Origin: Jacaranda mimosifolia
Taxonomy: Eukaryota > Streptophyta > Magnoliopsida > Lamiales > Bignoniaceae
Direction: 5' to 3'
NCBI GenBank assembly: GCA_018894105.1
Contig: CM032119.1
Span: forward strand, 12,851,246 to 12,915,245
Length of the DNA stretch: 64,000 bases
The notes beneath the pieces were generated by a model. That model was not told the origin of the DNA. It made no database searches and saw only the letters and a list, made by a program, of their open reading frames with translations. Positions 47,921 through 59,560 of the stretch are shown one piece after another; positions within the stretch are counted from its first letter, which is position 1, and every line of letters begins with the position of its first letter. Made by a program: the position numbers and the translations under genes.

Positions 47921-48189
47921 TAAATGAAAACTCCCAATTCATTGAATAATTCACAAAAAAAGTTATAAAGCCCAATATTTTAAAGAAATTGGCCCAACTA
48001 ATGGATTATTCACTTCAAATTTCTTCAAGCTCAATCTTTAAAATAAAACTCAGTTCAATAATAATTCACTAAAAAATTGGTTAAGCCTAATTAACAAATT
48101 CTTTACATTATTGTGAAGTCCATTTCTTGAACAAAAGCCCAACCCACAAGTATTAGTAAAAATTTAATTTAATATTCATTTATAATTAG

Positions 48190-48605
48190 TAACGAAAATC
48201 ATTATTACCATATGTATACAATTGATGTTTGGAGGGAATGAATTTTGGAGGGAAGTTAATTAAAATTTAGTAACTAAAAACTTTGTTACAATATATTTTA
48301 TTTGTAAAAAATATTTTGTTGTTACAAAAGGTGCCAAATTTTGTTACAAATATATCTTCTTATATGACGGAAAATGCTATATGTAACAAAATAACATTTT
48401 CCGTAACGAATAATTATTTAGTTATGAACATAAAAAATTTAAGGCAACAAATTTGAGTTAAATGTAACAAGATTTTTACTTTGTTACTAAAGAAAATGTT
48501 ATTCGTAACAAAAAATCAATTTTGTTACAACAAATCTAACATATGTAACGAATTTTACCTTTGTTACCAAAATTTTTGCTACATGAAGTGCAAATTGTTG
48601 TAGTG
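48190..48605 (-). repeat. Right CACTA terminus and subterminal repeats
   Basis: A dense array of GTAACRAA, TTGTTAC and TCGTAAC motifs in both orientations ends in TTGTTGTAGTG at 48605. Confidence 0.8.
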
Positions 48606-49350
48606 TCACCCGGGGGGAACTCAATCTAGTCCAATCGAAGATCTTCACTTCCCCTAAGTCAAGGGAATCGCTCTCAAACTCCAAAGAGCTGCAAATCAAT
48701 CTATGGCTTGATATGATACCACTTCAAATAGAAAAAAGAGCGGCAACGAGTACTCCTACTATAGCAGCTGATTCAATTGCGAAAAGAGCTCAAGAGATAA
48801 CTTTTAGTCTCTCCCCAGGGTTCTGAGAAGAGCTGGTTTATGGAGCACTGGGCTAGCTCGCAAAGAGAAGTGAAAGAGAAGTTGAATTATAAAGATCGAG
48901 ACTGCACTGACTGGGCTGACCTTTTAGGTAAATAGGGGTAGTTCATGGGCTTGAATTTTCAATCTAAGATCGAAGTCCTTCACTCTGTAAACGGTTCGAA
49001 CTTTACTAGGATATGGGGCACAACAACTAAACTATTTGATGTTGACTTGACCCTTCAATTGAGTATAAGTCAGCAAGCAGCTTCCCCATCACCTCCTCCA
49101 AGTCAAGATGGCACCTCTTGCAAGTAGGCCATTCCTTTCGCCATTTCTAGGTGCTTTTGATCTTTTTGCATCCTTTGGTCAAAAAAGCAGTCAGTACGTT
49201 CACCTTCCGAAAACCGAATTTGGGGTGCCACATGGATTCTGAACATTATTGCAAATGCTCCAACTGATCTTTGGCATCAACCTCTTTTTTGAGAATCTCT
49301 CTTTATCCTTCTTTATGTTCTTGCAACCAAAAGAAGTGATGTTCTTAGAA
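48606..49350. other. Mitochondrial-like DNA block, right part
   Basis: After the TCA duplication the composition returns to that of 16560-28804 (CACCCGGGGGGAACTC, then GAAAGAGAAG-type text). It fades into AT-rich nuclear DNA near 49350. No gene is recognised. Confidence 0.55.
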
Positions 49351-49587
49351 TGAAGCTATTTAACATTTCTATATTATATATGAGAATTAAACTTTTTGTT
49401 TATGAGAATTAAAGAATAAAAATGAGGAGATTTTAAATATATCATTAAAAAACATATCAAAAAGAGATGGATGCTTTACTCAATAGTATTATTAAAAGAT
49501 AAGTACCATGCACCACCGGTTCATTGCTATCCTTCTTTAGTGGCCAACACCCAATATATTTGAAAGTTTTTGGGTTAAATGCACTTA

Positions 49588-49934
49588 GAGAGTGTTTGGC
49601 TAAATTTATTTAAAATATCTTATAAGATATTTTTAGAACTTACAAGTTTTTAAAATGTTCAGATAAAATAAGATTTTAAAATTTATAAAATATTAGTATT
49701 GACAATTTTGTAATTAATATATGATTAAAATTATAGGAGTTTGTTAAGATATCAAAAATAAGTTAAGAATTCCTTTTTTTGAAAAAGAAAAAGTTATAAA
49801 ATGCTAACATCTTATTTTAGAAACTTATAAGTTTTTTTAAAAGAAAATTACCAAATACTTTTTGACATTTTTATAAATTCTCAAACATCTTATCAAATAT
49901 TTTGAGAAACTTATAAGTTCATCAAAACACCCTC
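49588..49934. mobile_element. Tourist-like MITE (PIF/Harbinger type)
   Basis: Termini GAGAGTGTTTGG and, read inward from the right, GAGGGTGTTTTG, flanked by a TTA duplication (49585-49587 and 49935-49937). These are the usual marks of Tourist-like MITEs. At 347 bp there is no coding capacity. Same family as 55068-55450. Confidence 0.8.
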
Positions 49935-49937
49935 TTA

Positions 49938-50909
49938 GACTCCTATGTCTTTTCTCTTTTACAAATTAACCTCCAAAAGTTTTAATTTTTGACATGATAG
50001 TGAAGTAGTGTTTTTCCAACTTCCATTCATTTTTTTATTGGAAAACTAGTGAAGTAGTGTTTTTTATTTTTCTTTTTGGCAAATATGAAAAGCTACTAAC
50101 TTCCATATTATGGATGTTATAAAGAATTGCCAAAGAAATGGATAATAATGTTTACCTTCCTTTTGCATATTTTGCAATAAAAAATTAAATTCAGCATGGA
50201 AATATTGAGTTATTAACCGAAACATATTAAACAAGTGTTACAAATTGAATTTCAATTAGATCAAATTAACACCATAGTGCCCTTTATTGTTCAAATATAG
50301 AAATAACTTCAATTAGGTTAAATTTGTATCATTAAAATTCTAAAATAACAAAAATATAGAGAAATTTGCATACAAAATATGATGAATAGTAAAAATAAAT
50401 TGTACTTTAATAAATACTAATAAAATAGCAAAAAGTGCAAATTACACAATAGATACAAATAATGAATTATGAAAAATAAAATAAAATAAAGAATCAGCTC
50501 GAATACATAATTAAAAAAAATGATGTAGATATATACGATAATAAATTGATAATAAAAAAAAGTGACGGAAAAGAGATGAAACTTTAGAAAAATTAAAATA
50601 AAGAAGAGAGATTTCCTGGATTGGAGACTTGGGTTGTGTACTTCTTCAAAAAAAATTATTTTATTTTAATTTTTTAAATTTTGCAGGTTCTTGGTTAGCA
50701 AAACTTTTGGATTCAATGTGAGATAGAGAATAATGTAGTAGGGTTTATTGAAATAGAAATGGAAAGATTATGATCAACAAGTGTGGTACTTCTCCAATAC
50801 ACATTCCTGTACATCTTATCAGAAGATGAAATTGATGAAAGTGAGATGAAATGTGTCTCATTAATTGTCAAAGATTGAAATGTCTGATAGTTTCTTGCTA
50901 AAAGAGAAA
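49938..50909. other. AT-rich non-coding spacer
   Basis: No gene or paired repeat is recognised. Confidence 0.5.
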
Positions 50910-51420
50910 AGATTTGTGGCACCCCACTCCGGGTAACCCAAAGCTGAGATATCAAACATTTCATTCAATAATTCTGAACCTAAAATACAATTCAATAGGC
51001 CCATAATCAAACATTTCATGCTCATAAGAAATGGCAGCGGATTCAAACTTAAACAAACCTGATAAACCATACAGTAAAGGCCAAGATTCACGTTCTTACA
51101 TAACAAAATATTTACAATCCTTAGACCATCCATATCAACATAACGTATCATATGCCTCAAATCCATAATTAGCAATCAGACGATTTCCATAGATACATGC
51201 AACATCTGATTTATTACAAAACATACTCCTGTCCAGCCTGAAGTCCAATTTCCTCGCTGATTCCCTGTCTGAGAGAATGAATCAAAATAAACGGGCGGAT
51301 AAGTCCAAAGGACTTAGTGAGGGATAACTGTATGCATAATATAAAGAATTTGTTGAGGAAGAATCAACTTAACAAACTGTAAATTAACAGTCAAGCAGAA
51401 CAGATCAGAATACAGTCTGA

Positions 51421-51490
51421 CAGTTAGGCAGGCAGGCAGTCAGGCAATCAATCAGTCAGTCAGTCAGTCAAGCGGTCAATCAGTCATGAA
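51421..51490. repeat. (CAGT)n-like simple repeat
   Basis: Runs of GGCA and CAGT tetramers lie within the LTR. Confidence 0.8.
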
Positions 51491-51566
51491 ACAATCAAAA
51501 TCAATCAAAAACATATCAGATCAATAGAATCAATCTAACAAACCATATCAAAACAATCATATCAGT

Positions 51567-51805
51567 CGCTTAACGGCTCGTCCCGCTTTACAGCTGGGAA
51601 CAACATATCAGCTTGTCCCGCTTTATAGCTGGGAACAACATATCAGATCAATCGAATCAATCTAACAAATCATATCAAAACAATCATATCAGTCGCTTAA
51701 CGGCTCGTCCCGCTTTATAGCTGGGAACAACATATCGGCTCGTCCCGCTTTACAGCTAGGAACAACATATCGATTCATCCCACTTTACAGCTGGGAACAA
51801 CATAT
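51567..51805. repeat. Tandem repeat, about 35-bp unit, inside the LTR
   Basis: Five units of CTCGTCCCGCTTTACAGCTG plus GGAACAACATATC; the second and third are separated by a repeated AT-rich spacer. Confidence 0.85.
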
Positions 51806-53573
51806 CAGATCGGTAACAGATAACAAACAGTCGAATATCAAATCAACAGATAACAGTACGGACGGATAACAGATGTCAATCGAAGGACAACCCTTACAAG
51901 GGTATACACATACAGACAGTCCAGAACAGTACAGAAATGCCGACAAGGCCACAGATAATAGAACAAACGGAACAGATAATAGAACGGTACAGATACGAGA
52001 TAGGAGTTCTGGGTGCCGGAACAAACAGAAGCAAAATCGATATAAAAAATAACCCTCACCGGGGTGCTCAAATCAGATAACAAATATCAAACACATTTCA
52101 GATTCCAATAACATATCGGAGTACCGTACAGAAACAAAAAACCCACACAGGGGCTTATCATAATAATAGATAATTAAGAAAGGTGCCAGATTGGCAGACC
52201 TTCACCTCCGTAATCTCAGAAGTGTTATCACAGTCAGCAGCCTATTGGTCCATCGAACCCACTTCGTCGTTACCTATCCAAAAAGTAATATTTATAATCA
52301 AAATCCATACTTAATTCTATTAATCACAATTATACCATTAACAATCCAGAATCACTAATTTATTGATTAATACGGTATTTCATTCCTATTTCAAGGTCAT
52401 GGACATAATCTTAAATCACACCATATGATTCATCCTTACATAGTCAATTCCTAATCAATGCCATTTAATCTTATAATATAATCCTTAATACTATTTTAAA
52501 TCCAAGTTTTGGCATTGCATGATTGTCCGGGTCCACTATTCAATATCCCATAGCATGGGAAACCAACACATATATATTAGCATATCATCATCCCCAAATT
52601 CTATTATTGGCATGGGTACAAATTCAATAAGAAAAATATACATATGCATGTACATATATATATACAACAACTTTCTTCAATCCTTTGTCACGTCGAGAGG
52701 AAGAGACTGTCCTCCCGCCACCGCCACTGGAAAGTTGTGAAACCACTACCGTTCTTCACCTTTCGACGAGAGCTATCCAATGCCGCCCTCGGTTCTCAAT
52801 TTCTCAACCTATAGCTACCAAAATCGAGCTTCACAACCTTCAAAAATGGCTTCCTCCGCCACACGCCGATCACTCTTAGCCGTCATCGCTGCTGTGCAAA
52901 ACTCCCATGCAAGGCCACCAACGTGATCTCCGTGCTGAGAGCTCTCCAACCGTCCGCCCAGAACTCCGGTCAGACCTCCCTACTGCCGGCTACCATGAAA
53001 CCCGCGATGTGGGTTTCCTTCTTGCCATCGGTGGAGAAATGCCCGTCAACGGTGCATGTGTGTGTGTAAGTGTGGCCAGAAGGTGAGGGGAAGATGTTTG
53101 GATGGTGAGGTGGTGTGAGTTGTCGCCGATGAGAGGGTCGCCGGGAAGTTTCTGCCGCGGTGAAGAAATGAAAGAAAAAGGAGAAGGAAGAAAGAAGAAA
53201 GAAAGGAAAATGGAGAAGGAAATGCTACCCGTTTGGTTTAAATCCAATTTTCCTATTTTTCAATTTAGTCCCTGAAATTATGAGCACCCCTCAATTGATT
53301 CCTAGAAATTCTGAGAATTGCTCCCAAGCCCTCGTTGACTATGGTTCTTCCATGCAAACCCCTTAAGTCAAGAAAATGTGTTAAGTGAATCTTTAAAAAT
53401 TGTAATTCTAACCCTCAAACTTCCAATATCCTTGCAATTAAGTCCTTTTAATATTAATTCTGAGCCCTAAAATCCGATTAACCGAAATCTTAATTTCTAA
53501 ATCCTAATTTTTTGAAATACTGAATTTTATGGGTGTTACAAGATCATTGGATGTGATTGTAATTAACTAAAAG

Positions 53574-55010
53574 TAGTAGTGGCAAATGGGTGGGTTGGGT
53601 TCAAAATAGGTTGTGCTAAAAATAGGTTTATATTTATGGATTGAAAATGGGTTGGGTTGAAAACAAGTCAGGTTGGATTTGGGCGGGTCCAATACAAAAA
53701 AGAAAAAAATGTTAACTTTTTGCTTAATACATTGTTATATTATTTTATTAAACTATAATCTTTTTATCTTTATTTGACATATGTTAATTAATAATTATTA
53801 AATCCTTATTAATCACGTAAAATCAAATCAAATTATGTAAACATATAATTTACTTATTATTTTATAATATTTATATTTTTTCTTTAATACAAAATAACAA
53901 TCTTGCTCAATGAAAAAAACATAATTATGTAAAATATTTTAAATTTTTAGTACACAATATTTAAATTGTATCCAACAAAATATTTACTATACTAGTCGTA
54001 TTTGTTTTTGGTTTTACTTTTTTATATTTAGTCAATATTTGAAAAGGTACTATTTACTTTATTTTTAATTTTTTCAATCTAGTTCATTATCGTTTATCAC
54101 AATGATCAAATTCAAATTCGATTCGACGTAAAAGTATTACTATCATTTTAAAACAATTAAAATATGCATATATCTTGAAAAATGTCTTTTTAAGAATAAA
54201 AAATATAAATAATTTAAATTTAAATTCTTGTATCTACCTAAATAATTATTTTTAAATAAAATACTCAAAAAATATTGAAATATAATTAATTTTTTAATTT
54301 ATGAAAATATTATAACTAAAAATAAAAATTAAGTCGGGGCCCTTTCTTCATGTGGAGGGAAAGGAAATGAAATGGACGGCCGCAATCTGTCCTCTCACAT
54401 GCTACCACTACACAATAAATTTGTTGTGTTTACATATTAATATTTTGGTAGTTTGTAAAAATTATTAAAAAAAGAAAAAGAAAAGGAAATTTTTTTTTAT
54501 TTATTTTCATTTTGCAAAGTTGAAAAAAATCTAGGGGCAATAAAATTAATTGGCTAAATTTTTTTATAAAAAATTGGAGTTTATAAACCAAGTAATGATA
54601 TAATCAATTTTTAGATCATAATCTCAAGTAAAACGTTACTTCATTAATTCATTCGAATTAAGTTAATAAATTAATATTTTAAAATTAAATGAGATAGAGA
54701 AATGGTAAATGATTCATCGGTGATATATAATTTATCTAATTATCAATTCATTATTTTTTTTATTTTTAAAGTGTTATAGAAATAAAAATAAAGTGGCGTA
54801 TGATCTTGAGAGAATGAGAAAATGGAAGGATAATTTTGGGGCTAAAATTGGGTTGAATTATTTAGAAACCATATTCAACCTATTTACATTCAAAACCCAT
54901 TTCAACCCATTAAAACCCAACCCATATTCAACCTACTAAAATCCAACCCAACCCAACCCAAAATGAATTGGGTTGGAACCATGGGTTGAGACCCAAATTG
55001 CCCCCCCCTA
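53574..55010. mobile_element. hAT-like non-autonomous element
   Basis: Flanked by ACTAAAAG (53566-53573) and ACTGAAAG (55011-55018), an 8-bp duplication with one mismatch. The ends are TAGTAGTGGCAAATGGGT and, read inward from the right, TAGGGGGGGGCAATTTGGGT. Both are followed by GGGTTGGG-rich subterminal repeats. No transposase is seen in the AT-rich interior. Confidence 0.7.
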
Positions 55011-55067
55011 ACTGAAAGTTCTCACTATTTAAATCTTTTGGTATGGAGCATGGTATAACAAGATTAA

Positions 55068-55450
55068 GAGGTTGTTTGGGTGAGCTTATAAATTTCTGAA
55101 AACATCTTATAAGATACTTGAAAACTTAAAAAATGTCAAAAAATATTTGGTAAATTTTTTTAAGAAAGATATTATAAACTTCTAAAACAAGATGTTAAGA
55201 GCTTATAAACTTTTTAAATATATATATATATTTAAAAAGTTTATAAGCTCTTAACAAATTCTCCAATTTTAATCATTTTAATTACAAAATTGTCACTATT
55301 AATATCTTATAAACTCTAAAATTTTATTTTATCCAAACACTTAAAGGACTTATTTTTAAAAGAAGATTTAGCAACTTACAAGCTCCAAAAACTTCTTATA
55401 AGATGTAGGAGGTTATAAGACCTTTTAAATAAGTTTAATCAAACACCCTC
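55068..55450. mobile_element. Tourist-like MITE with an internal perfect palindrome
   Basis: Termini GAGGTTGTTTGGG and, read inward from the right, GAGGGTGTTTGATT, flanked by TAA duplications (55065-55067 and 55451-55453). It contains the 62-bp palindrome at 55194-55255. The family relative is at 49588-49934. Confidence 0.8.
55194..55255. repeat. Perfect 62-bp palindrome
   Basis: GTTAAGAGCTTATAAAC at the left edge meets its exact complement at the right edge, with no mismatch and no spacer around a (TA)n centre. Confidence 0.95.
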
Positions 55451-55453
55451 TAA

Positions 55454-56291
55454 ATGAGTTCACTTGGGTGAGCATGGTTTTTTGGAAGTGGTCTTGACAT
55501 AAATAGAATAATTTAATCACCATACTAATACCGTAGGTTGGTGATTAAATGATGATGTTGCACAAAAATGGAGTTGAAATCTTTTCCATAAACTAATAAA
55601 ATGTCAAGCCTCTTATCATCATGCAATGTGTTTCTGTAGAGTTAAAATTTGAGTTGAAAATGTGATTGGTTAGTTGCCTTCTTCGATTTGAAAGTTGGTA
55701 CTTACATTAATTAAATTCTTGGTGGGTTTCAACCCACTTGAATCAAGGAACCCACCTTTCGTGGATGTAATTTAGACGACTCATTGACCTCTTATTTTGT
55801 TTTTACTTTATTGTCCTTAGAATTTTCATTGAGATTATCAAATTAAAAAGGATTAATTAGTAATCTCATTTATCTGGACACTGATCAAGTGGAACATAAA
55901 TAACTCATGGGCTGGAAAGTTTTCTTTTTATTTTTTTTAAATAATCTATGCGCACACATACACATCAAAATTTGTCCAGATTCAAAGTCCTGAAAACCTA
56001 AAATCAAATTTTTGATTAAAATGCATTTTGGTAAATTAAAATGGTGGCAGACTTTTCAACTTTTTTTTTATTTATTATTTTGTCTTTTCATCTCGATGAT
56101 GCACTAAAGAAAATTAAACAATATGGTGAAACCATCGATTAATTATAGATTGATTGCTTTATATTCAATTTTCAGATAATCATATCAAAAATAAAATACC
56201 AAATTTCCATACAAGACAAAAGTCAGCTTTTCTTTTGCAAAAGAACAGAAAATTGGAAACGAAAGGAATTCAATCCTTAATTCCTTGAGCA
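55454..56291. other. Non-coding spacer
   Basis: No gene or paired repeat is recognised. Confidence 0.5.
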
Positions 56292-56784
56292 TGGCAATCT
56301 AGGGCTGTCAATGAGTCGGATATGGATTGAATATGTCATATTCAAATTCGAACTCAATTATCAAAATTCATATTCAAATCTGACCTGAAATCCTATAAGA
56401 TCTTTGTTAGTCAGTACCATATATGAATCCAATAGATATCCGAAATTCAATTAAAAAATCCGATCCAATTTATTTTTTACTTTTTTCTCTCTTTTTTTCC
56501 CTTTGAATTTTATAAAAATATTGTATTTATAAAGTAAATATACGTCATATTTGAATTTTTAACAACTTTTATTATATATTAGTCCAAAAGTTAAATATTT
56601 GAATACTAAATTTTTATCTCACAATATATTAATGCATAGATGAACTATTATATGTAATTATATTTAATATTTTATCAATATCCCTCTTATTTTTTAGGTT
56701 AAAGACTCAATATTAATAGTATAATATATACGTTAATTTAGATATTAGGTCAATATAATATATAGATTTTATTTTAAAATATTT

Positions 56785-57973
56785 GGGCTTGTTTGTTTAC
56801 AAATTCTCAATTCATTTTCCAACTCTCAAAACTTAAACAAACAAATACTATACATTCCTCAATCCTACTCCTAAAATACAAAATTTATTTCCCAAAATAT
56901 TCCTACTATTCACACTCCCAACTAAGGGTGTCAAAATCAAACCAAACTCGATGACCTGATATTGACCCACCTGAAAAAAAAAAAAATAGATTTGGGTTTA
57001 GTGTTTTTGGGTTTTGGTCAAATTGGATCGGACCTAAAAATGACCTAAGAAAAAGAAATAAGGTTGGGTTGGTCTCGGGTCAACCCGCATAACCTGAAAA
57101 AACTAAACGGGTGATCCAATAACCTAAAAACCTGACCCAACCCGACCCAACTGGAAAAAAAAATTTGACTAATTAAAATAAATTTTAAATAATATATATC
57201 CAAAAATCAAAATTTTAAAAATTCAATTATTGAACAAATGTTTGTTATTTTTTTATATTCGGAGTACTCATGGACATGATAAGTTTTAAAGTTATAATGT
57301 TTCTTCGACTTTAATGATTATGCAAAATTTTAAATTTTATTGTAGATCAAACTTCTACTGAATTATAATATTGGAATTTATAAATATGAAAAATAAAATA
57401 AATAGACAGGTTATGTCAGTTTTATCAGGTTGTGTTTGATTGAGTCAAGTTTATTAGATTATTAGGTGATCTGACTAAAAATCAGGTCAACCCGAACCTG
57501 ACATGATCTTTTGTGGATCAGGTTAGGGTTGAACCTTTTGGGTTTAACATCAGGTTGGGTTGGGTTTGGGTTTCGTATTTTTATATTATACCTCTACCTC
57601 AACCCAACCCGAACCCACCCAACCCACTTGAATTGACACCCCTGCAGTCCCAACATATTCCTCAAAATTTCAATCAATTGTCTCATCATTACAAATATAT
57701 ACGCATACTACCACTCATACAATCTATATATACACATATATAAATAATTTCAAAATACTCATTTCACCCTACCAACCCAACAAAAAAGTTATTAATGTGA
57801 CATCTTGTCCCCTCCCAAAACACAACCAAACAAACAATTTTCTCCCAATTTATTCTCTATCTACCACCCAAAACACAAACAAATAACCATCACATTCCCC
57901 AACTCCACTTTCCGAAAACCATTTTGGGAATTCAAAATTGGGAGAATGCCCCAATTCACATCCAAACAAAGCC
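56785..57973. mobile_element. MITE-like element B, nested in A
   Basis: Ends are GGGCTTGTTTGTTTAC and, read inward from the right, GGCTTTGTTTGGATG. Without element C it is about 460 bp. Its right part is collinear with the interrupted copy at 32867-32899 plus 43850-44065. Target duplication is unclear. Confidence 0.6.
56923..57646. mobile_element. hAT-like element C, innermost
   Basis: Flanked by CTCCCAAC (56915-56922) and GTCCCAAC (57647-57654), 7 of 8 matching. Ends are TAAGGGTGTCAAAATCAAAC and, read inward from the right, TGCAGGGGTGTCAATTCAAG. CCCAACCCGA/GGGTTGGGT subterminal text resembles the hAT-like element at 53574. Confidence 0.75.
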
Positions 57974-58211
57974 TTGATTAATGTTATATATAAGAGTATT
58001 AATTTAATGAAAAAATATTAAATTTTGGATTTATATATTTAACGAATCGAATTGTTTAATTTCATATCCGATCCATTTATTTCGGATTATGAATATTTGT
58101 AATCAAATATAATCCATCAAATATTTTAGTTAAATAAAAATTCTAAAATTCAAATTGAATTCAAACCGAATTCGGATTAAAGTCCGATCAATTGACGGCA
58201 CTATGGCAATC

Positions 58212-59202
58212 CAAAGGGCCAATAACAGCCCTTCGTTGAACATTAATGGGCCTATCATTAGCCAACCTAAGCTCAGTTGGCCATAAACCCAATTCTACAT
58301 TGGTTGAGCCCTAATTCATTGAACTCATTTTATTAGTTCCAGAAACGTCTTCCTCTTCAAATCCTTAATGGAGAAAAGATTAACCTTGATAATGTTTATC
58401 ATTTTAAGTTGGTAAATTTTCTGTCTCTCAATAAATTTAGTGGTTTTCTCATACTTCTTTTTCATTACAACTTCTGCAATAAAAAAACCTAAAATTGTTT
58501 ATTAACCCAACAATTTGATTGAGTCATATTAGGCTGCTAATTGATTGAATTTGAGCAAAATCAATACTTATCAATGGCAAGATGTGATTACTTATCAACT
58601 GCATACGTGATTGTCAATTTCTAATGCCTAAACCTAACATAATTTCAATTGCGTATTTTTACCAATGAATAAATCTTTTTACCTATATGAGTCGTTTCGG
58701 CCAAGAAAAAAAAGTGCAGCGCCAACAAATTCATGAGAAATTATTTGTAAAATATGAGAAAATTTCAAAATCCAAAATATAACTTCACAAACTATTTGTA
58801 AAGTTATTAGTTTTGGTTCCAAATTTAAATTCAAAGTTCCCAATAATCTCAATTAAAAATTTAAATATGAGGGGTCTCTCAACTGAAAATTTGACAAAAA
58901 ATATAAAATGCATTCTTATAAATTATAATTTTTGACTATAGAAAAATTATATTTTAGCAGAGTCATGGTAACAAATGCATATTTTTGTGAAAATGGCTAG
59001 CCAATTAAAAAAAAATGACGTCCATCATTTTACATATACATAGAAAAGCGTGGAACCATAAACCACATGAGAACAGCTGCTCTTTAGCTGAAAAGTAAGA
59101 ATTAGTTACTGCTGCGTCGCATTGGCTGTCACAGGAAGCAAGCACAACTACACAAGTATATATCTCTTCGTTCAAACTCTTAAATAAATATACAAAGCTA
59201 AT
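58212..59202. other. Non-coding spacer
   Basis: AT-rich. No gene or repeat pair is recognised. Confidence 0.5.
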
Positions 59203-59422
59203 TATTAGAATGGAGAAGTCTATGCACAGAGATAATAGAGAGTTCCTGAAGATGTGATTGACCATTAAATGAAGACTGCACAAGTGTTTATATACACGCA
59301 TGGAGTGAGTTGGAGCTAACTGAATCTGTTACATTAACTAACTTACTTAACAACAAGAAAAAATCTTCCTAACTATACAATGCATGAAGTTTATAAGTGC
59401 AGAAACCCTAACCAGTCTAATA
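59203..59422 (-). repeat. Copia 3' LTR (220 bp)
   Basis: Bounded by TATTAG and CTAATA (decayed TGTTAG...CTAACA). A polypurine tract lies next to it (complement of ACCCCCTTCTC, 59422-59432). A TATA-like box on the minus strand is at 59287-59294. Confidence 0.8.
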
Positions 59423-59433
59423 CCCCCTTCTCA

Positions 59434-59560
59434 AGGTGGACGGAAGATATCTTTGACGGCCATCTTGGAGAGTAATGGAGATAGTGATGCAGCTGGAAGG
59501 GACTTGGTGAAGATGTTGGCTAGCTAATCACCTGTGCGAATGGGCATGAGCTTAACAGTG
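59434..59560 (-). pseudogene. Copia RNase H C-terminal remnant
   Basis: Reads [10 protein letters not shown], a stop, then [14 protein letters not shown], equivalent to the IRTxDQLADIFTK end of Copia RNase H. It is fused directly to the integrase end, which dates it after the deletion of reverse transcriptase. Confidence 0.75.

Larger units (their letters stand above)
28805..48605. mobile_element. 19.8-kb non-autonomous CACTA (En/Spm) element
   Basis: The termini are inverted repeats: CACTACAACAAATTACACTT at 28805 and, read inward from 48605, CACTACAACAATTTGCACTT (18 of 20 identical). They are flanked by TCA duplications. Both ends carry about 400 bp dense in GTAACRAA/TTYGTTAC-type subterminal motifs, where the transposase would bind. 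Mitochondrial-like sequence lies on both outer sides and is absent inside. No TNPA/TNPD-like transposase is seen, so the element would depend on another. Its interior is swollen by local duplications, microsatellites, a MITE fragment, a MULE and a pararetrovirus. Confidence 0.85.
50915..53540 (-). mobile_element. Long LTR of a Gypsy-type element, probably solo
   Basis: On the minus strand it starts TGTAACACCC at 53540 and ends GGGGTGCCACA at 50915, flanked by AGATC and AGATT (5-bp duplication with one mismatch). Its 2.6-kb length and the TGTAACACC start suit the long LTRs of Tekay-type chromoviruses, though the lineage is inferred. It encodes no domain of gag or pol. A GC-rich patch at about 52690-53000 and a tandem repeat at 51567-51805 lie inside. 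Confidence 0.6.
56300..58203. mobile_element. hAT-like element A, outermost of a three-layer nest
   Basis: Perfect 8-bp duplication TGGCAATC at 56292-56299 and 58204-58211. The ends are TAGGGCTGTCAATGAGTCGG and, read inward from the right, TAGTGCCGTCAATTGATCGG. No transposase is seen. Interrupted by elements B and C. Confidence 0.85.

Noticed and set aside
51567..51805. Regularly spaced repeat that might suggest a CRISPR-like array
   Set aside because: Units abut or share the same spacer, and the setting is a plant LTR.
50713..53247. Several frames of 64-104 codons
   Set aside because: All lie in the long LTR; shared repeats and the absence of domains argue against genes.
59005..59301. 98-codon minus-strand frame with a hydrophobic start
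   Set aside because: Overlaps the Copia LTR and adjacent spacer; no domain.
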